Below the pieces are notes generated by a model. That model was not told the origin of the DNA. It made no database searches and saw only the letters and a list, made by a program, of their open reading frames with translations. This document shows, piece by piece, positions 1-7,596 of a DNA stretch of 41,587 nt (positions are counted from its first letter, which is position 1; each line of letters starts with the position of its first letter). The stretch is from an uncultured SAR324 cluster bacterium. Lineage in GTDB: Bacteria > SAR324 > NAC60-12. A program made the position numbers and the translations under genes. The stretch is taken from assembly GCA_902513935.1 (NCBI GenBank), contig CABXOR010000009.1, positions 1 to 41,587 on the forward strand, in the 5' to 3' direction.

Positions 1-2
1 TT

Positions 3-137
3 GGATCAATCTCAAAGAAATTCTTTAAAGGAAAGATGGCATTTCCAACGATTATTGGTATAAGGGGGAATGAATATCTTTTTAGATTTAATGGGATAGA
101 TGAAACTCAATTAGATAAAATAAAGTCATTGTTGTAG
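3..137 (+). CDS. 3' end of a truncated unknown gene
   Basis: An open frame enters from the left edge and ends at TAG 135-137, leaving 44 codons. The visible tail contains GIRGNEYLFRFNGID followed by an amphipathic end, ETQLDKIKSLL. The next gene starts 20 bases later on the same strand, so the two may be co-transcribed. I do not recognise the family, and the start lies outside the window. Confidence 0.5.
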   Translation, partial: GSISKKFFKGKMAFPTIIGIRGNEYLFRFNGIDETQLDKIKSLL

Positions 138-157
138 TTACTATAATAAAATTTGTA

Positions 158-1510
158 ATGAAACTTTATCTATCCACTTTCATATCCGTTCTTATTTTTC
201 TTTCTTCTCCTATGATTGGTCAGTCGGGAAAACCTCAGACTATCATTATCCCCACTGGTAGTCTTGGTGAAATATCTGAGGTTAGGAAGAAAATGCTGGG
301 AAAAACACTTGAATCAAAACTAGATGACTATTTTGCAATTGTTCCAAAAGAGTTATTTGAAGAAGCACAAGAACAAGCATTTCAAGAAATGGATTCAGAT
401 GAGTGTACAGAGGATCAATGCATTAGAATGATCCAAGAATTATTACAGGTAGAGAATTCATTCAAAATGGATCTTATGTATGAAGAAGGAGATACTCAGA
501 TTTCGATTACTTGGAATGATCAGGATCAGAAAAGAGTAGAGGAAGATTACTGTGAGGGATGTAAGACAAATGGACTTAGATTGATGATTGGTGGTCTGGT
601 TGAGAAGTTGATTGGAGTGAAGGATGTGGTCAAAGAAGAACCACAGAAGAAGGTTGAAGTGAAGTTAAGTGGTTTTTTTATTTCTGTAGGTGGTGTATGT
701 AACATTTTAAAATCTGAAAACGGAAGGGATTGGGAAGTTGTAAATAGAGATAATTGTAAAAGATTATGGGGTGTGACTAGAGGTAATAACAAGATAATTG
801 CAGTAGGTATATCCGGAACAATATTTTCTTCTGAAGATGGAGTGGATTGGTATTTTGATGAGATTGACACAAACAATGATCTACATGAAATTTTTTTTCA
901 TAAAAACATATTTATAATTGTTGGAGAAGATGGAATTATTTTAGTTTCACAAAATGGAGAATCATGGGAAGAAGTAGATTCAGGTGTTTCTGACGACTTG
1001 TTTGATGTCACATTTTTTAATGGAGAATTTATAATTGTTGGGGAAGATGGGATTATTTTAGTTTCTAGTAATGGACGCAATTGGGAAAAAGTAGATTCAA
1101 ATACTTCAAATGATTTATTAGGTGTTACAAGTAGTAAAAAAATAATTGTTGCGGGTGGAGAAGATGGAATTATCCTTCATTCAAAAGATAACAGGAACTG
1201 GTCTAAAAGTAAAACAAGTAGACAAAGAGATATATTTGGTGTTTATTTTGAAAATAAACTATTCTTCACAGTTGGAAAGGGTGGAATTCAACAGTCAAAA
1301 AATGGGAAAGCATGGAAATCTATTATTTTAGATAACAAAGATCCCTCGGTCTATTGCTGCTTCGTAAGAGGACTTGTTTATGGTAATAAAAAATTTGTAT
1401 CTGTAGGGGATAAGGGAATGATATTTATTTCTGATAATGGAAAGAAATGGGAACCTGTAGTATCTAATACCAGATGGGATCTTCATGAAGTGAACTTTTT
1501 TCCTAATTAA
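158..1510 (+). CDS. Secreted protein: conserved N-terminal domain plus seven-bladed propeller
   Basis: 450 residues with a signal peptide (about 1-23, ending IGQS). Residues ~25-155 form a domain with a Cys-rich centre (DECTEDQC) and the pattern EEGDTQISITW, then YCEGCKT, then LVEKLIG. This domain recurs in the MORN protein at 5735. From ~170 to the end there are seven ~40-residue repeats, each with a hydrophobic VG.(D)G strand followed by a [SN]xNGxxW-type turn (NGRDW, DGVDW, NGESW, NGRNW, DNRNW, NGKAW, NGKKW). That is what a seven-bladed BNR/Ycf48-like beta-propeller looks like. The protein is probably exported to the periplasm or surface for binding; no enzyme motif is visible. The start ATG follows a possible TATAAT at 142-147 with no clear ribosome site, so start and leader are uncertain. 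A module-A repeat follows directly. Confidence 0.75.
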   Translation: MKLYLSTFISVLIFLSSPMIGQSGKPQTIIIPTGSLGEISEVRKKMLGKTLESKLDDYFAIVPKELFEEAQEQAFQEMDSDECTEDQCIRMIQELLQVENSFKMDLMYEEGDTQISITWNDQDQKRVEEDYCEGCKTNGLRLMIGGLVEKLIGVKDVVKEEPQKKVEVKLSGFFISVGGVCNILKSENGRDWEVVNRDNCKRLWGVTRGNNKIIAVGISGTIFSSEDGVDWYFDEIDTNNDLHEIFFHKNIFIIVGEDGIILVSQNGESWEEVDSGVSDDLFDVTFFNGEFIIVGEDGIILVSSNGRNWEKVDSNTSNDLLGVTSSKKIIVAGGEDGIILHSKDNRNWSKSKTSRQRDIFGVYFENKLFFTVGKGGIQQSKNGKAWKSIILDNKDPSVYCCFVRGLVYGNKKFVSVGDKGMIFISDNGKKWEPVVSNTRWDLHEVNFFPN

Positions 1511-1540
1511 TAATTTTGTTCTTTCTAAAGAAATACTTCC

Positions 1541-1650
1541 ACCATCTCCTGTGAGAACCCCCACTAATTCTTCACAGAGACAGATAGTCTCCAAGTAACC
1601 CCCACTAATTCTTCACAGTCAGACACTCCTCCACAATCTTCCCACTTCCT
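1541..1650. repeat. Module-A intergenic repeat, decayed tandem copy
   Basis: Two tandem copies of the motif ACTAATTCTTCACAG lie just after the propeller gene. The first is part of an inverted repeat, CTGTGA...TCACAG (1549-1577). The promoter half seen in other copies is missing here. It has the same orientation as the copies at 4654 and 5598 and the same position, immediately 3' of an exported repeat-protein gene. Confidence 0.75.
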
Positions 1651-1745
1651 TTCAATTTAATTTTTTACTTGACTAAATTAATCTTTACTGTACGGTTGTT
1701 ATTCTGTCACGTTTAAAAATTAATCTCTAAATAAAGGATAAAATT

Positions 1746-2258
1746 ATGCTGAAATTACTAATAAGAATTCTCTCTATAAATGGGTTAATAATCATTATGT
1801 TGTCACCAATAGCCTTTGCTGGCTCTGGAACTATGAATATCAATTGGAGTTGCAGTCAGAAAACAGTAGGTATGCAATTTATGGGACAGATGCCTCTGCA
1901 CTTCCTAGGTACTTTTCATTGCATTGAAAGAGGCTCAATCATGGGTGAAAAAGTCACCAGCGCGTCATCATGTGTTTATAATGGTATTATGAACACATCG
2001 ACTCAAACAATGTCGTTTACCGCTACCTGTAGAAGCTACCATGACAAAGAAAATGCCTTGTTTATGAGAGTTACCGATTCCTTCAAACCGATGGATAAAA
2101 AGGGAATAGGTAAAGTGACGGTAATGGGAGGCACCGGGAAATATAAGGGAGCATCTGGTTCAGGTACAATGAATTGGAATCAAGGTCCCGATGACCCTAA
2201 TGATCCATCAATAGGTTCTAACTGGGGCAAAACTAGTGTCAAGCTTACGCTTCCCTAA
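1746..2258 (+). CDS. Secreted small beta-barrel-like protein, unknown function
   Basis: 170 residues. A signal peptide ends near AFAG (residue ~26), with AAAGGA placed well before the ATG. The mature part is strand-rich, with three or more Cys (WSC, FHC, SSC, ATC). It contains the segment GGTGKYKGASGSGTM, which resembles the GGTG.Y.GA.G.G pattern of allene-oxide-cyclase/dirigent-type barrels and related DUF3224-like proteins. This is a fold-level resemblance only; I infer an exported eight-stranded barrel. It stands alone between repeats, and its codon usage fits the native AT-rich background. Confidence 0.6.
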   Translation: MLKLLIRILSINGLIIIMLSPIAFAGSGTMNINWSCSQKTVGMQFMGQMPLHFLGTFHCIERGSIMGEKVTSASSCVYNGIMNTSTQTMSFTATCRSYHDKENALFMRVTDSFKPMDKKGIGKVTVMGGTGKYKGASGSGTMNWNQGPDDPNDPSIGSNWGKTSVKLTLP

Positions 2259-2462
2259 TTTATTATACCTTCGTACGAATTTCTAATCTCCTCAAAGATG
2301 GTTTGACAACTTGATCAGATTTCAATCTCTTCAAGAGTGTTAAGCCTTCTTTCTTAACTCAAGTATACGGGTTTCAAAACTTTCTAGGTATACTGCTACC
2401 CACCTTTATTTTATATGGCAACCCACAACCATCCTATCTAATTAGGTCTTTTACTCTACCGG

Positions 2463-2530
2463 AAAAGAAACTCAAGGGGGGTAAAATCCGTTACCGCTAC
2501 ATATAAAAAGGCTCTCAGATTTTTCTTTAA
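2463..2530. repeat. Left end of element C, copy 1
   Basis: About 68 bases nearly identical to 9761-9828: AAAAGAAACTCAAGGGGGG, then TAAAATCCGTTA, CGCTA.ATATAAAA and GGCTCTCAGA. In copy 2 this end is followed almost at once by the long non-coding part. Here an SDR gene lies between the two parts, its stop codon 5 bases away. The element therefore appears to enclose the gene. Confidence 0.8.
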
Positions 2531-2535
2531 ATCAG

Positions 2536-3312
2536 CTAAACTTCCACTTTATATTCTTGTACCGTATTTCCACCATCAACAACGATTAGTTGGCCGCTCA
2601 CATAACTTGCCTCCTCACTAGCAAGAAAGACTGCTACATGACCAACCTCACTTGGTGTACCTGGGCGACCAACAGGTGTAAATTTTCCAGCAGTAATCTC
2701 TTTTTCACTGCTTGATGATGTCTTAATCCAACCTGGCCCAACACAATTTACTGTAATGCTGTGTTTGCCAGTTTCAATAGCAAGTGATCGAGCCATTCCA
2801 AGCATACCTGCCTTTGCTGTACCATAGACGGAGCTTCCAGAAATACCAGCAAGAGGCCCAGTTACAGATGATACATGTACAATACGACCATAATTACGCT
2901 CCATCATGCCAGGAATAACACTTCTAGTAACAAGAAATGAGCTTGTTAGATTGATATCGATTCCGTACCGCCAGCTTTCATCACTTATTTCGTGAAACAA
3001 AACGCTAGGTTCTTCCCTCCCAGTTTGAACCATACCTGCATTGTTGATTACAATATCAATAGCCCCCAAAGCACCTTCTACATTTTCAATTAATGATTTT
3101 ACTGACTTTGTGTCTGTGAGATCAGCAGTTATTGCGTAGGTGTCTTCAGCTGTCCCACCCATTTCTTCTAACCTTTGATATATTCTTTCCGTAGTTGATG
3201 TTATAGCTACTTTAGCGCCAGCAGCTCTTAGCAAATTAGCTGTGGCATACCCGATGCCATTCGCACTACCAGCTCCTGTTACTAAAGCAACTCGGTGTTT
3301 AACTCCTGACAT
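2536..3312 (-). CDS. Short-chain dehydrogenase/reductase (SDR)
   Basis: A 258-residue classical SDR, probably a cytoplasmic NAD(P)H-dependent reductase of a carbonyl, sugar or acyl substrate. The Rossmann motif TGAGSANGIG is at 12-21, NNAG at 90-93, the catalytic Ser in HVSS (148/149), Tyr163 and Lys167 (YGTAK), and the C-terminal SGQLIVVDGG. I chose ATG 3312 over the upstream TTG 3315 because AGAGGT sits 5 bases ahead of it. The length is normal for the family. It lies inside the repeated element C (2463-2530 on its 3' side, 3375-4015 on its 5' side), which suggests it is a passenger gene. It resembles FabG/glucose-dehydrogenase-like members, but the substrate cannot be told from sequence. 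Confidence 0.9.
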   Translation of the reverse strand: MSGVKHRVALVTGAGSANGIGYATANLLRAAGAKVAITSTTERIYQRLEEMGGTAEDTYAITADLTDTKSVKSLIENVEGALGAIDIVINNAGMVQTGREEPSVLFHEISDESWRYGIDINLTSSFLVTRSVIPGMMERNYGRIVHVSSVTGPLAGISGSSVYGTAKAGMLGMARSLAIETGKHSITVNCVGPGWIKTSSSSEKEITAGKFTPVGRPGTPSEVGHVAVFLASEEASYVSGQLIVVDGGNTVQEYKVEV

Positions 3313-3374
3313 CAATACCTCTGCTATGTGATTTATGATATTTCTTGTTCCTCATGTAACCCTTTGTCATACAT

Positions 3375-4015
3375 CAGTATACTTAAGTCTTACCTTATAC
3401 TTTTGTATTGAATACAACCATCTATATAAATAGTACTAAGTTATGTTTCTAGAAAGACCTTAGTCTTATCTAGAGATACACTTGATCTATTAATTGGATA
3501 CTCTTGTATACATGAGTCCTACTAATACTTTTAGTTATATCTAGGAACACTTGTTCTAACTTATATTTCTTTACTCCGTAAATGTCCATATATTATTTGA
3601 AATAAAAAGTATTGAAAAAAAAGATATAAAACGGGGTTTTACTAAAGTAAAAACTCAATCAAAAATGTCCTTAAATTAAAGCAGAAGATTTTCTTTTTCA
3701 GTATTTATTATATGATTTCAAGGATTAGGATAAGTTCTGATTTAAAATGGTCTATATAGCTCATATATCGCTTTTTAAAGCGTATTAGAGGCTAAATATG
3801 CCCCAATATATAAAAAATAATATTACTGTCAGCGGTGCTCTACACTCATTAACAGAGATATTTTTTAACTAAGAAAAAGAGGGATGAGAATGTTTTCCAG
3901 TTAGCTCATTTCGGCAGGTTATGAGCTCACAAAATACCTCATTAATCGGTTTGTTTTACAAGAATATGGGATTTTACTTTGAGGGTGTCTGACTGTGAAG
4001 AATTAGTGGGGGAGG
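3375..4015. repeat. Element C, long non-coding part, copy 1
   Basis: About 640 bases without a credible ORF, matching 9858-10505 along their whole length. The most conserved core is about 3560-3715 (TTTACTCCGTAAATGTCCAT and what follows). It contains degenerate internal repeats of an ATCTAG..GA.ACACTTGTTCT-type motif (3473-3491, 3538-3557). It also has a perfect 7-base inverted repeat, AGCTCAT...ATGAGCT (about 3902-3926), and ends in a piece of module A (3946-4015, TTTTACAAG...GAAGAATTAGTGGGGG). Conserved length with no reading frame suggests either a non-autonomous mobile element or a long structured RNA. Read on the minus strand it would form a ~650-base leader for the SDR gene. Confidence 0.75.
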
Positions 4016-4313
4016 TCAATCATGCAACCTGTTTGGAAGAAGTTGATAGGGTGAAGAAGTTTTAATAATAAGAATAACCAACTAATTTATCCACAAACAC
4101 CCTAAGAAAAATAATGTTCCGCATATTTGGTGTTCTCTGTGGAAACCTACCCCACATTATTGTAAAATCTCCCTAATTCTGGTGAAGATTCCCTCTCAAT
4201 ATATTAGCCCATTATTTGTATATTCCCATAAACTGGAATATGCTGTTGATGATGGTTAAATCATTATCAACATTGTGAGTGATGAAAAATTATACCTTAT
4301 CTTCCAAATATAA
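4016..4313. other. Intergenic stretch, no gene seen
   Basis: AT-rich sequence between element C and the zinc-ribbon gene. I see no ORF with a ribosome site, no tRNA and no clear hairpin with a T-tract. Confidence 0.5.
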
Positions 4314-4505
4314 TTAGACAGTACAAGTCATATCTTGACCACAACAAAGTGGTGATTTTATTTTGCCATGTTCATTTGGACACTTAGAAATTTGTACTTG
4401 TGTTCCATCATCTATAGTTAGCATATCATTTTCTAGTGGTGCGTCACATTTTGCACATGTTGCATTTACTGACATACCACATTTGCTACATTCATAAGTT
4501 GCCAT
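4314..4505 (-). CDS. Small double zinc-ribbon protein
   Basis: 63 residues with AAAGGA six bases before the ATG. Cysteines fall at 6, 9, 17, 20 (two CxxC knuckles: CSKC, CAKC) and at 42, 54, 55, 61, with His46. This suggests one complete four-Cys zinc or iron site and a second site in the C-terminal half (CPNEHGKI...CCGQDM). The CCGQDM ending resembles the metal-binding tail of desulforedoxin/rubredoxin-like and zinc-ribbon stand-alone proteins. It is probably cytoplasmic and may act in redox or nucleic-acid binding; the function is unknown. It is monocistronic. Confidence 0.8.
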   Translation of the reverse strand: MATYECSKCGMSVNATCAKCDAPLENDMLTIDDGTQVQISKCPNEHGKIKSPLCCGQDMTCTV

Positions 4506-4653
4506 AATTGATCCTTTTAGACTATTTTGAGTTTTAAATTAAATTCTTAAACGTATTATAATAGATTAGTTAAATTTTAAACAATAATAAAAAGTCAATC
4601 TCACAACCATCCTTTCTCAAAACTAAAATCATAGACTGTGAAGTTTAAACCAA

Positions 4654-4812
4654 CCCCATCTCCTCCTGTGAGTAACCCCTACTAATTCTTCACAGTCAGA
4701 CACCCTCCAAGTAACCCCACTTAATTCTTCACAGAGTCAGAGAAACTCCAAGTTATATCCCAACTTCTTGTAAATCAATCTGATTGATGTTATATATTGG
4801 GTTCTCCTAAAC
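4654..4812. repeat. Module-A intergenic repeat with tandem distal half
   Basis: Contains CTGTGAG...TTCACAG (inverted repeat 4666-4695), a second ACTTAATTCTTCACAG, and then the promoter half ending TGATGTTATATATTGG and GGTTCTCC. The last part runs into the leader of the MORN lipoprotein gene. The match to 5598-5716 on the same strand, and to 16074-16190 inverted, is obvious by eye. Confidence 0.85.
4768..4796 (+). promoter_or_regulatory. Sigma70-like promoter of the MORN lipoprotein gene
   Basis: TTGTAA (4768-4773), exactly 17 bases, then TATATA (4791-4796). This is embedded in module A, 33 bases before the preferred GTG start. The same boxes and spacing occur at 5674, 11525, 16078 and 18683. 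Confidence 0.7.
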
Positions 4813-4829
4813 CACTTATAGGAAACCAA

Positions 4830-5597
4830 GTGAATCATCCACTCATCCTCATCTCAATCCTTCTTCTTTCTTCTTTTCTAATTTCCTGTGATAAAAAAGA
4901 GGAGACACTTTACCTGTGGGAAACTTCATCAGGGTATGAGTGGAAAACAATAGGGGATAAATACAATCATCCACAATATAAAGGTGAAGTAAAGAGAGAG
5001 TATATAATATTTGGAGATTATATAAGAGAAGGTGTAGGTAGTTTAACTTACTCTGATGGAGACAAATATGAAGGAGAATGGAAGGAGGGTCTAAAAAATG
5101 GTCAAGGAACATACACTTGGTCTAATGGAAACAAGTATGTTGGGGAATTCAAGGATGGGGGAAAACATGGTCAAGGAACATTCACTTGGTCTAATGGAAA
5201 AAAGTATGTTGGGGAATTCAAGAATGGAATACAAAATGGTCTTGGTAGTTTGACTTACCCCGATGGAAGTAAGTATGTTGGGGAATACAAGGATGGGAAA
5301 CTAAATGGTCAAGGAACATTCACTTGGTCTGATGGAAGAAAGTATGTAGGGGAATACAAGGATGGTATCCCAAATGGTCAAGGAACTCACATTTTTGGAA
5401 AAGGTGATTTTGAAGGAGACAAGTATGAAGGAGAATACAAGGGTGGTATTCCAAATGGTCAAGGAACATACACTAGTTCTAATGGGGAAAAGTATGAAGG
5501 AGAATGGAAGGATGAGAAACCTTGGAATGGAACATATTACGACAAAGACGGGAACATCAAAGGAAAGTTTGTGAATGGAAAAGAGATACATCAATAA
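4830..5597 (+). CDS. MORN-repeat lipoprotein
   Basis: 255 residues from GTG 4830. That start is preferred because AGGAAA lies just before it, the signal peptide begins there, and the longer TTG frame at 4797 overlaps the promoter. The lipobox LISC comes after the hydrophobic stretch, so the protein is lipidated and exported. The mature N-terminus has WETSSG, then GDK and HPQYKGEV, a motif also found in the MORN protein at 18646. Six to seven 23-residue MORN repeats follow (Y[VE]GE[FYW]K.G..NGQGT.T...G.K), one lengthened by four residues (IFGKGDFEGDK). The C-terminal cap (WNGTYYDKDGNI...NGKE) is shared with the other two MORN proteins. MORN sheets bind membranes or proteins; no catalytic domain is visible. 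It is followed by another module A and a larger MORN paralogue. Confidence 0.85.
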   Translation: MNHPLILISILLLSSFLISCDKKEETLYLWETSSGYEWKTIGDKYNHPQYKGEVKREYIIFGDYIREGVGSLTYSDGDKYEGEWKEGLKNGQGTYTWSNGNKYVGEFKDGGKHGQGTFTWSNGKKYVGEFKNGIQNGLGSLTYPDGSKYVGEYKDGKLNGQGTFTWSDGRKYVGEYKDGIPNGQGTHIFGKGDFEGDKYEGEYKGGIPNGQGTYTSSNGEKYEGEWKDEKPWNGTYYDKDGNIKGKFVNGKEIHQ

Positions 5598-5716
5598 CCC
5601 CCATCACCTCCTGTGAGTAACCCCCCACTAATTCTTCACAGAGTCAGACAGTCTCCACAATCTTTCCCTATTCTTGTAAAACAAACCGATTGATGTTATA
5701 TATTGGTTCTCCTAAT
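5598..5716. repeat. Module-A intergenic repeat, complete copy
   Basis: This copy fills the whole gap between the two MORN genes. It starts directly after TAA 5597 with the inverted repeat CTGTGAGTAA...TTCTTCACAG (5611-5641), continues through GTCAGACAGTCTCCA, and ends in the promoter half TTGTAAAACAAACCGATTGA...TATATATTGG. I take it as the best reference copy of the family. Confidence 0.9.
5674..5702 (+). promoter_or_regulatory. Sigma70-like promoter of the large MORN gene
   Basis: TTGTAA (5674-5679), 17 bases, TATATA (5697-5702), in the same frame of reference as the other module-A promoters. The preferred ATG is 33 bases downstream. Confidence 0.7.
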
Positions 5717-5734
5717 ACACCAATAGTAAGTCAA

Positions 5735-7480
5735 ATGAGACATATACTTATTCTCCTCTCCTTCCTTCTTCTTTCTTCTCCTCTGTCAGGCCAGTCCTCC
5801 AAGCCTCTTGGTGTTGTCCTTCCACCAACTGTAATTGGAAATGTTCCTGACTCACAAAAACAAATCCTCTTGAACACTCTGGATGATGAGTTGTCCAAAT
5901 ACATTGATGTTTCATCTCCTCCTCAAATTGAAAGTGGTGATTGCCTAGTTGGTTGTGATGTTTTCCAACTACAAATCGTTGAGGAAGATGGAGACACCCA
6001 GTTGAGTTTGAGATGGATGAGTGAAAATTACAGGAGAATAGGAACAAAACTTTGTGGGGGATGTAAGACTATTGAATTGGATGTTAAGTTGAGGGAGTTG
6101 GTTGAGAAGTTGGTTGGGAGGAAGAAGGTTGAAACAGTTGTGGCGGATGATAAGAGACGAAAAGACGTTTTGTTTCTTCGTTTGGTGAGTGGCGAATTTA
6201 GATGGTTTGAAGATGGTGCTGAGGATAAGGATGGAAAATATGTAGGGGAAATTGAAAATGGGGAACCAAGTGGACAAGGAACATTCACTTGGTCTGATGG
6301 AGACAAGTATGTGGGGGATTTCAAAGATGGGAGGAAGTCTGGTCAAGGAACATTAACTTTATCTAGTGGAAACAAGTATGAAGGGGAATTCAAGAATGGG
6401 AAATATCACGATCAAGGAACTTTTACTTGGTCTGATGGAGACAAGTATGTGGGTGAATTCAGGGATGGGAAAAAACATGGTCAAGGAACATATATTAAAC
6501 CTGATGGAAGGAAATATGTAGGAGAATGGAAGGATGGAATAAAAAATGGTTTGGGAACACTAACTTATGGTAAAGCGGAATCAGAAGGTGACAAGTATGT
6601 GGGTGAATTCAAGGACGGGAAAAAACATAATCAGGGAATATACACTTATTCTAATGGAGACAAGTATGTAGGAGAATTCAAGGACGGGAAACAACATGGT
6701 CACGGAATATACACTTATTCTAATGGGAACAAGTATGTAGGGGAATTCAAAGATGGATTATCAAATGGACAAGGGACACTAACTTTTGGAAAAGGTAAAT
6801 CGGAAGGAGACAAGTATGTAGGAGAATTCAAGGATGGGAAACAACATGGTCACGGAATATACACTTATTCTAATGGAGATAAGTTTGTTGGAGATTACAA
6901 AGATGACAATGAAAACGGTCAAGGAACTTTTACTTGGTCTAATGGGAGCAAATATGTGGGTGAAATCAAAAATGGGGCAATAAATGGTCAAGGGACACAA
7001 ACTTCCCCTAATGGAAGCAAGTATGTTGGAGAATGGAAGAATGGGAAATATCATGGTGAAGGAACATTCACTTCACTTGATGGACAGAAGTATGAAGGGG
7101 CATGGCAGGTCGGGACGTATTATGGTCATGGAGCTTACACTTTTGGAAAAGGGAAATGGGAAGGAGACAAGTATATTGGAGAATTCAAGAATGGAAAAAA
7201 GGATGGACAAGGAACATACACTTTTTCTAATGGTAGAAAGTATGTTGGGGAATTCAAGAATGGTAAACAACATGGTCATGGAATATTCACTACACCTTCT
7301 GGGAACAAGTATGTAGGAGAATTCAAGGACGGTAAACAACATGGTCAAGGGACACTAACTTCACGTTTTGAAAAGGAGTATATAGGTGAATTCAAGGAAG
7401 GAATACTTTGGAACATTACTGAATACGACAAAAAAGGAAATATCCTTACAAAGACAATAAATGGAGAAAAACAGCAATGA
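5735..7480 (+). CDS. Large secreted MORN-repeat protein with shared N-terminal domain
   Basis: 581 residues from ATG 5735. The longer frame from 5690 overlaps the promoter, and this ATG begins a clean signal peptide, MRHILILLSFLL, ending near SGQS. Residues ~20-130 repeat the N-terminal domain of the propeller protein at 158 (EEDGDTQLSLRW, LCGGCKT, LRELVEKLVG). From ~165 onward there are 16 MORN repeats plus a C-terminal cap (LWNITEYDKKGNI). Repeats 5, 8 and 13 are lengthened to 27 residues by a GK...EGDK insertion. The role is probably extracytoplasmic binding or scaffolding. Near-identical DNA blocks inside (6656-6726 and 6806-6876) point to recent repeat copying. The ribosome site is weak (AGTAAG). 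Confidence 0.85.
   Translation: MRHILILLSFLLLSSPLSGQSSKPLGVVLPPTVIGNVPDSQKQILLNTLDDELSKYIDVSSPPQIESGDCLVGCDVFQLQIVEEDGDTQLSLRWMSENYRRIGTKLCGGCKTIELDVKLRELVEKLVGRKKVETVVADDKRRKDVLFLRLVSGEFRWFEDGAEDKDGKYVGEIENGEPSGQGTFTWSDGDKYVGDFKDGRKSGQGTLTLSSGNKYEGEFKNGKYHDQGTFTWSDGDKYVGEFRDGKKHGQGTYIKPDGRKYVGEWKDGIKNGLGTLTYGKAESEGDKYVGEFKDGKKHNQGIYTYSNGDKYVGEFKDGKQHGHGIYTYSNGNKYVGEFKDGLSNGQGTLTFGKGKSEGDKYVGEFKDGKQHGHGIYTYSNGDKFVGDYKDDNENGQGTFTWSNGSKYVGEIKNGAINGQGTQTSPNGSKYVGEWKNGKYHGEGTFTSLDGQKYEGAWQVGTYYGHGAYTFGKGKWEGDKYIGEFKNGKKDGQGTYTFSNGRKYVGEFKNGKQHGHGIFTTPSGNKYVGEFKDGKQHGQGTLTSRFEKEYIGEFKEGILWNITEYDKKGNILTKTINGEKQQ
6656..6876 (+). repeat. Intragenic duplication inside the large MORN gene
   Basis: 6656-6726 and 6806-6876 are identical over 71 bases except one C/T difference, and are exactly 150 bases (50 codons) apart. 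This level of identity is higher than between other MORN repeats of the gene, so copying or gene conversion is recent. Confidence 0.85.
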
Positions 7481-7485
7481 CCCCT

Positions 7486-7560
7486 CTAAAACCAACCCCA
7501 CCATCTCCTGTGAGAACCCACACTACAATTCTTCACAAGTCAACACAAGTCCTCAAAGAG
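7486..7560. repeat. Module-A repeat, decayed copy
   Basis: Directly after the large MORN gene come CCACCATCTCCTGTGAGAAC and CAATTCTTCACAAGTCAACA, corresponding to the inverted-repeat half of module A. The promoter half is absent and no gene on this strand follows closely. Confidence 0.7.
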
Positions 7561-7596
7561 TGCGTCAAGGTTCTTATCTGGTTCATTATAGGAAAA

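Noticed and set aside
3902..3926. AGCTCAT...ATGAGCT as a rho-independent terminator
   Set aside because: No T-tract follows on either strand, and the outer pairs are lost in copy 2.
1541..5716. Possible CRISPR array from the recurring ACTAATTCTTCACAG motif
   Set aside because: Copies are irregularly spaced, in both orientations and mostly one or two per site; there are no spacers of uniform length and no cas genes.
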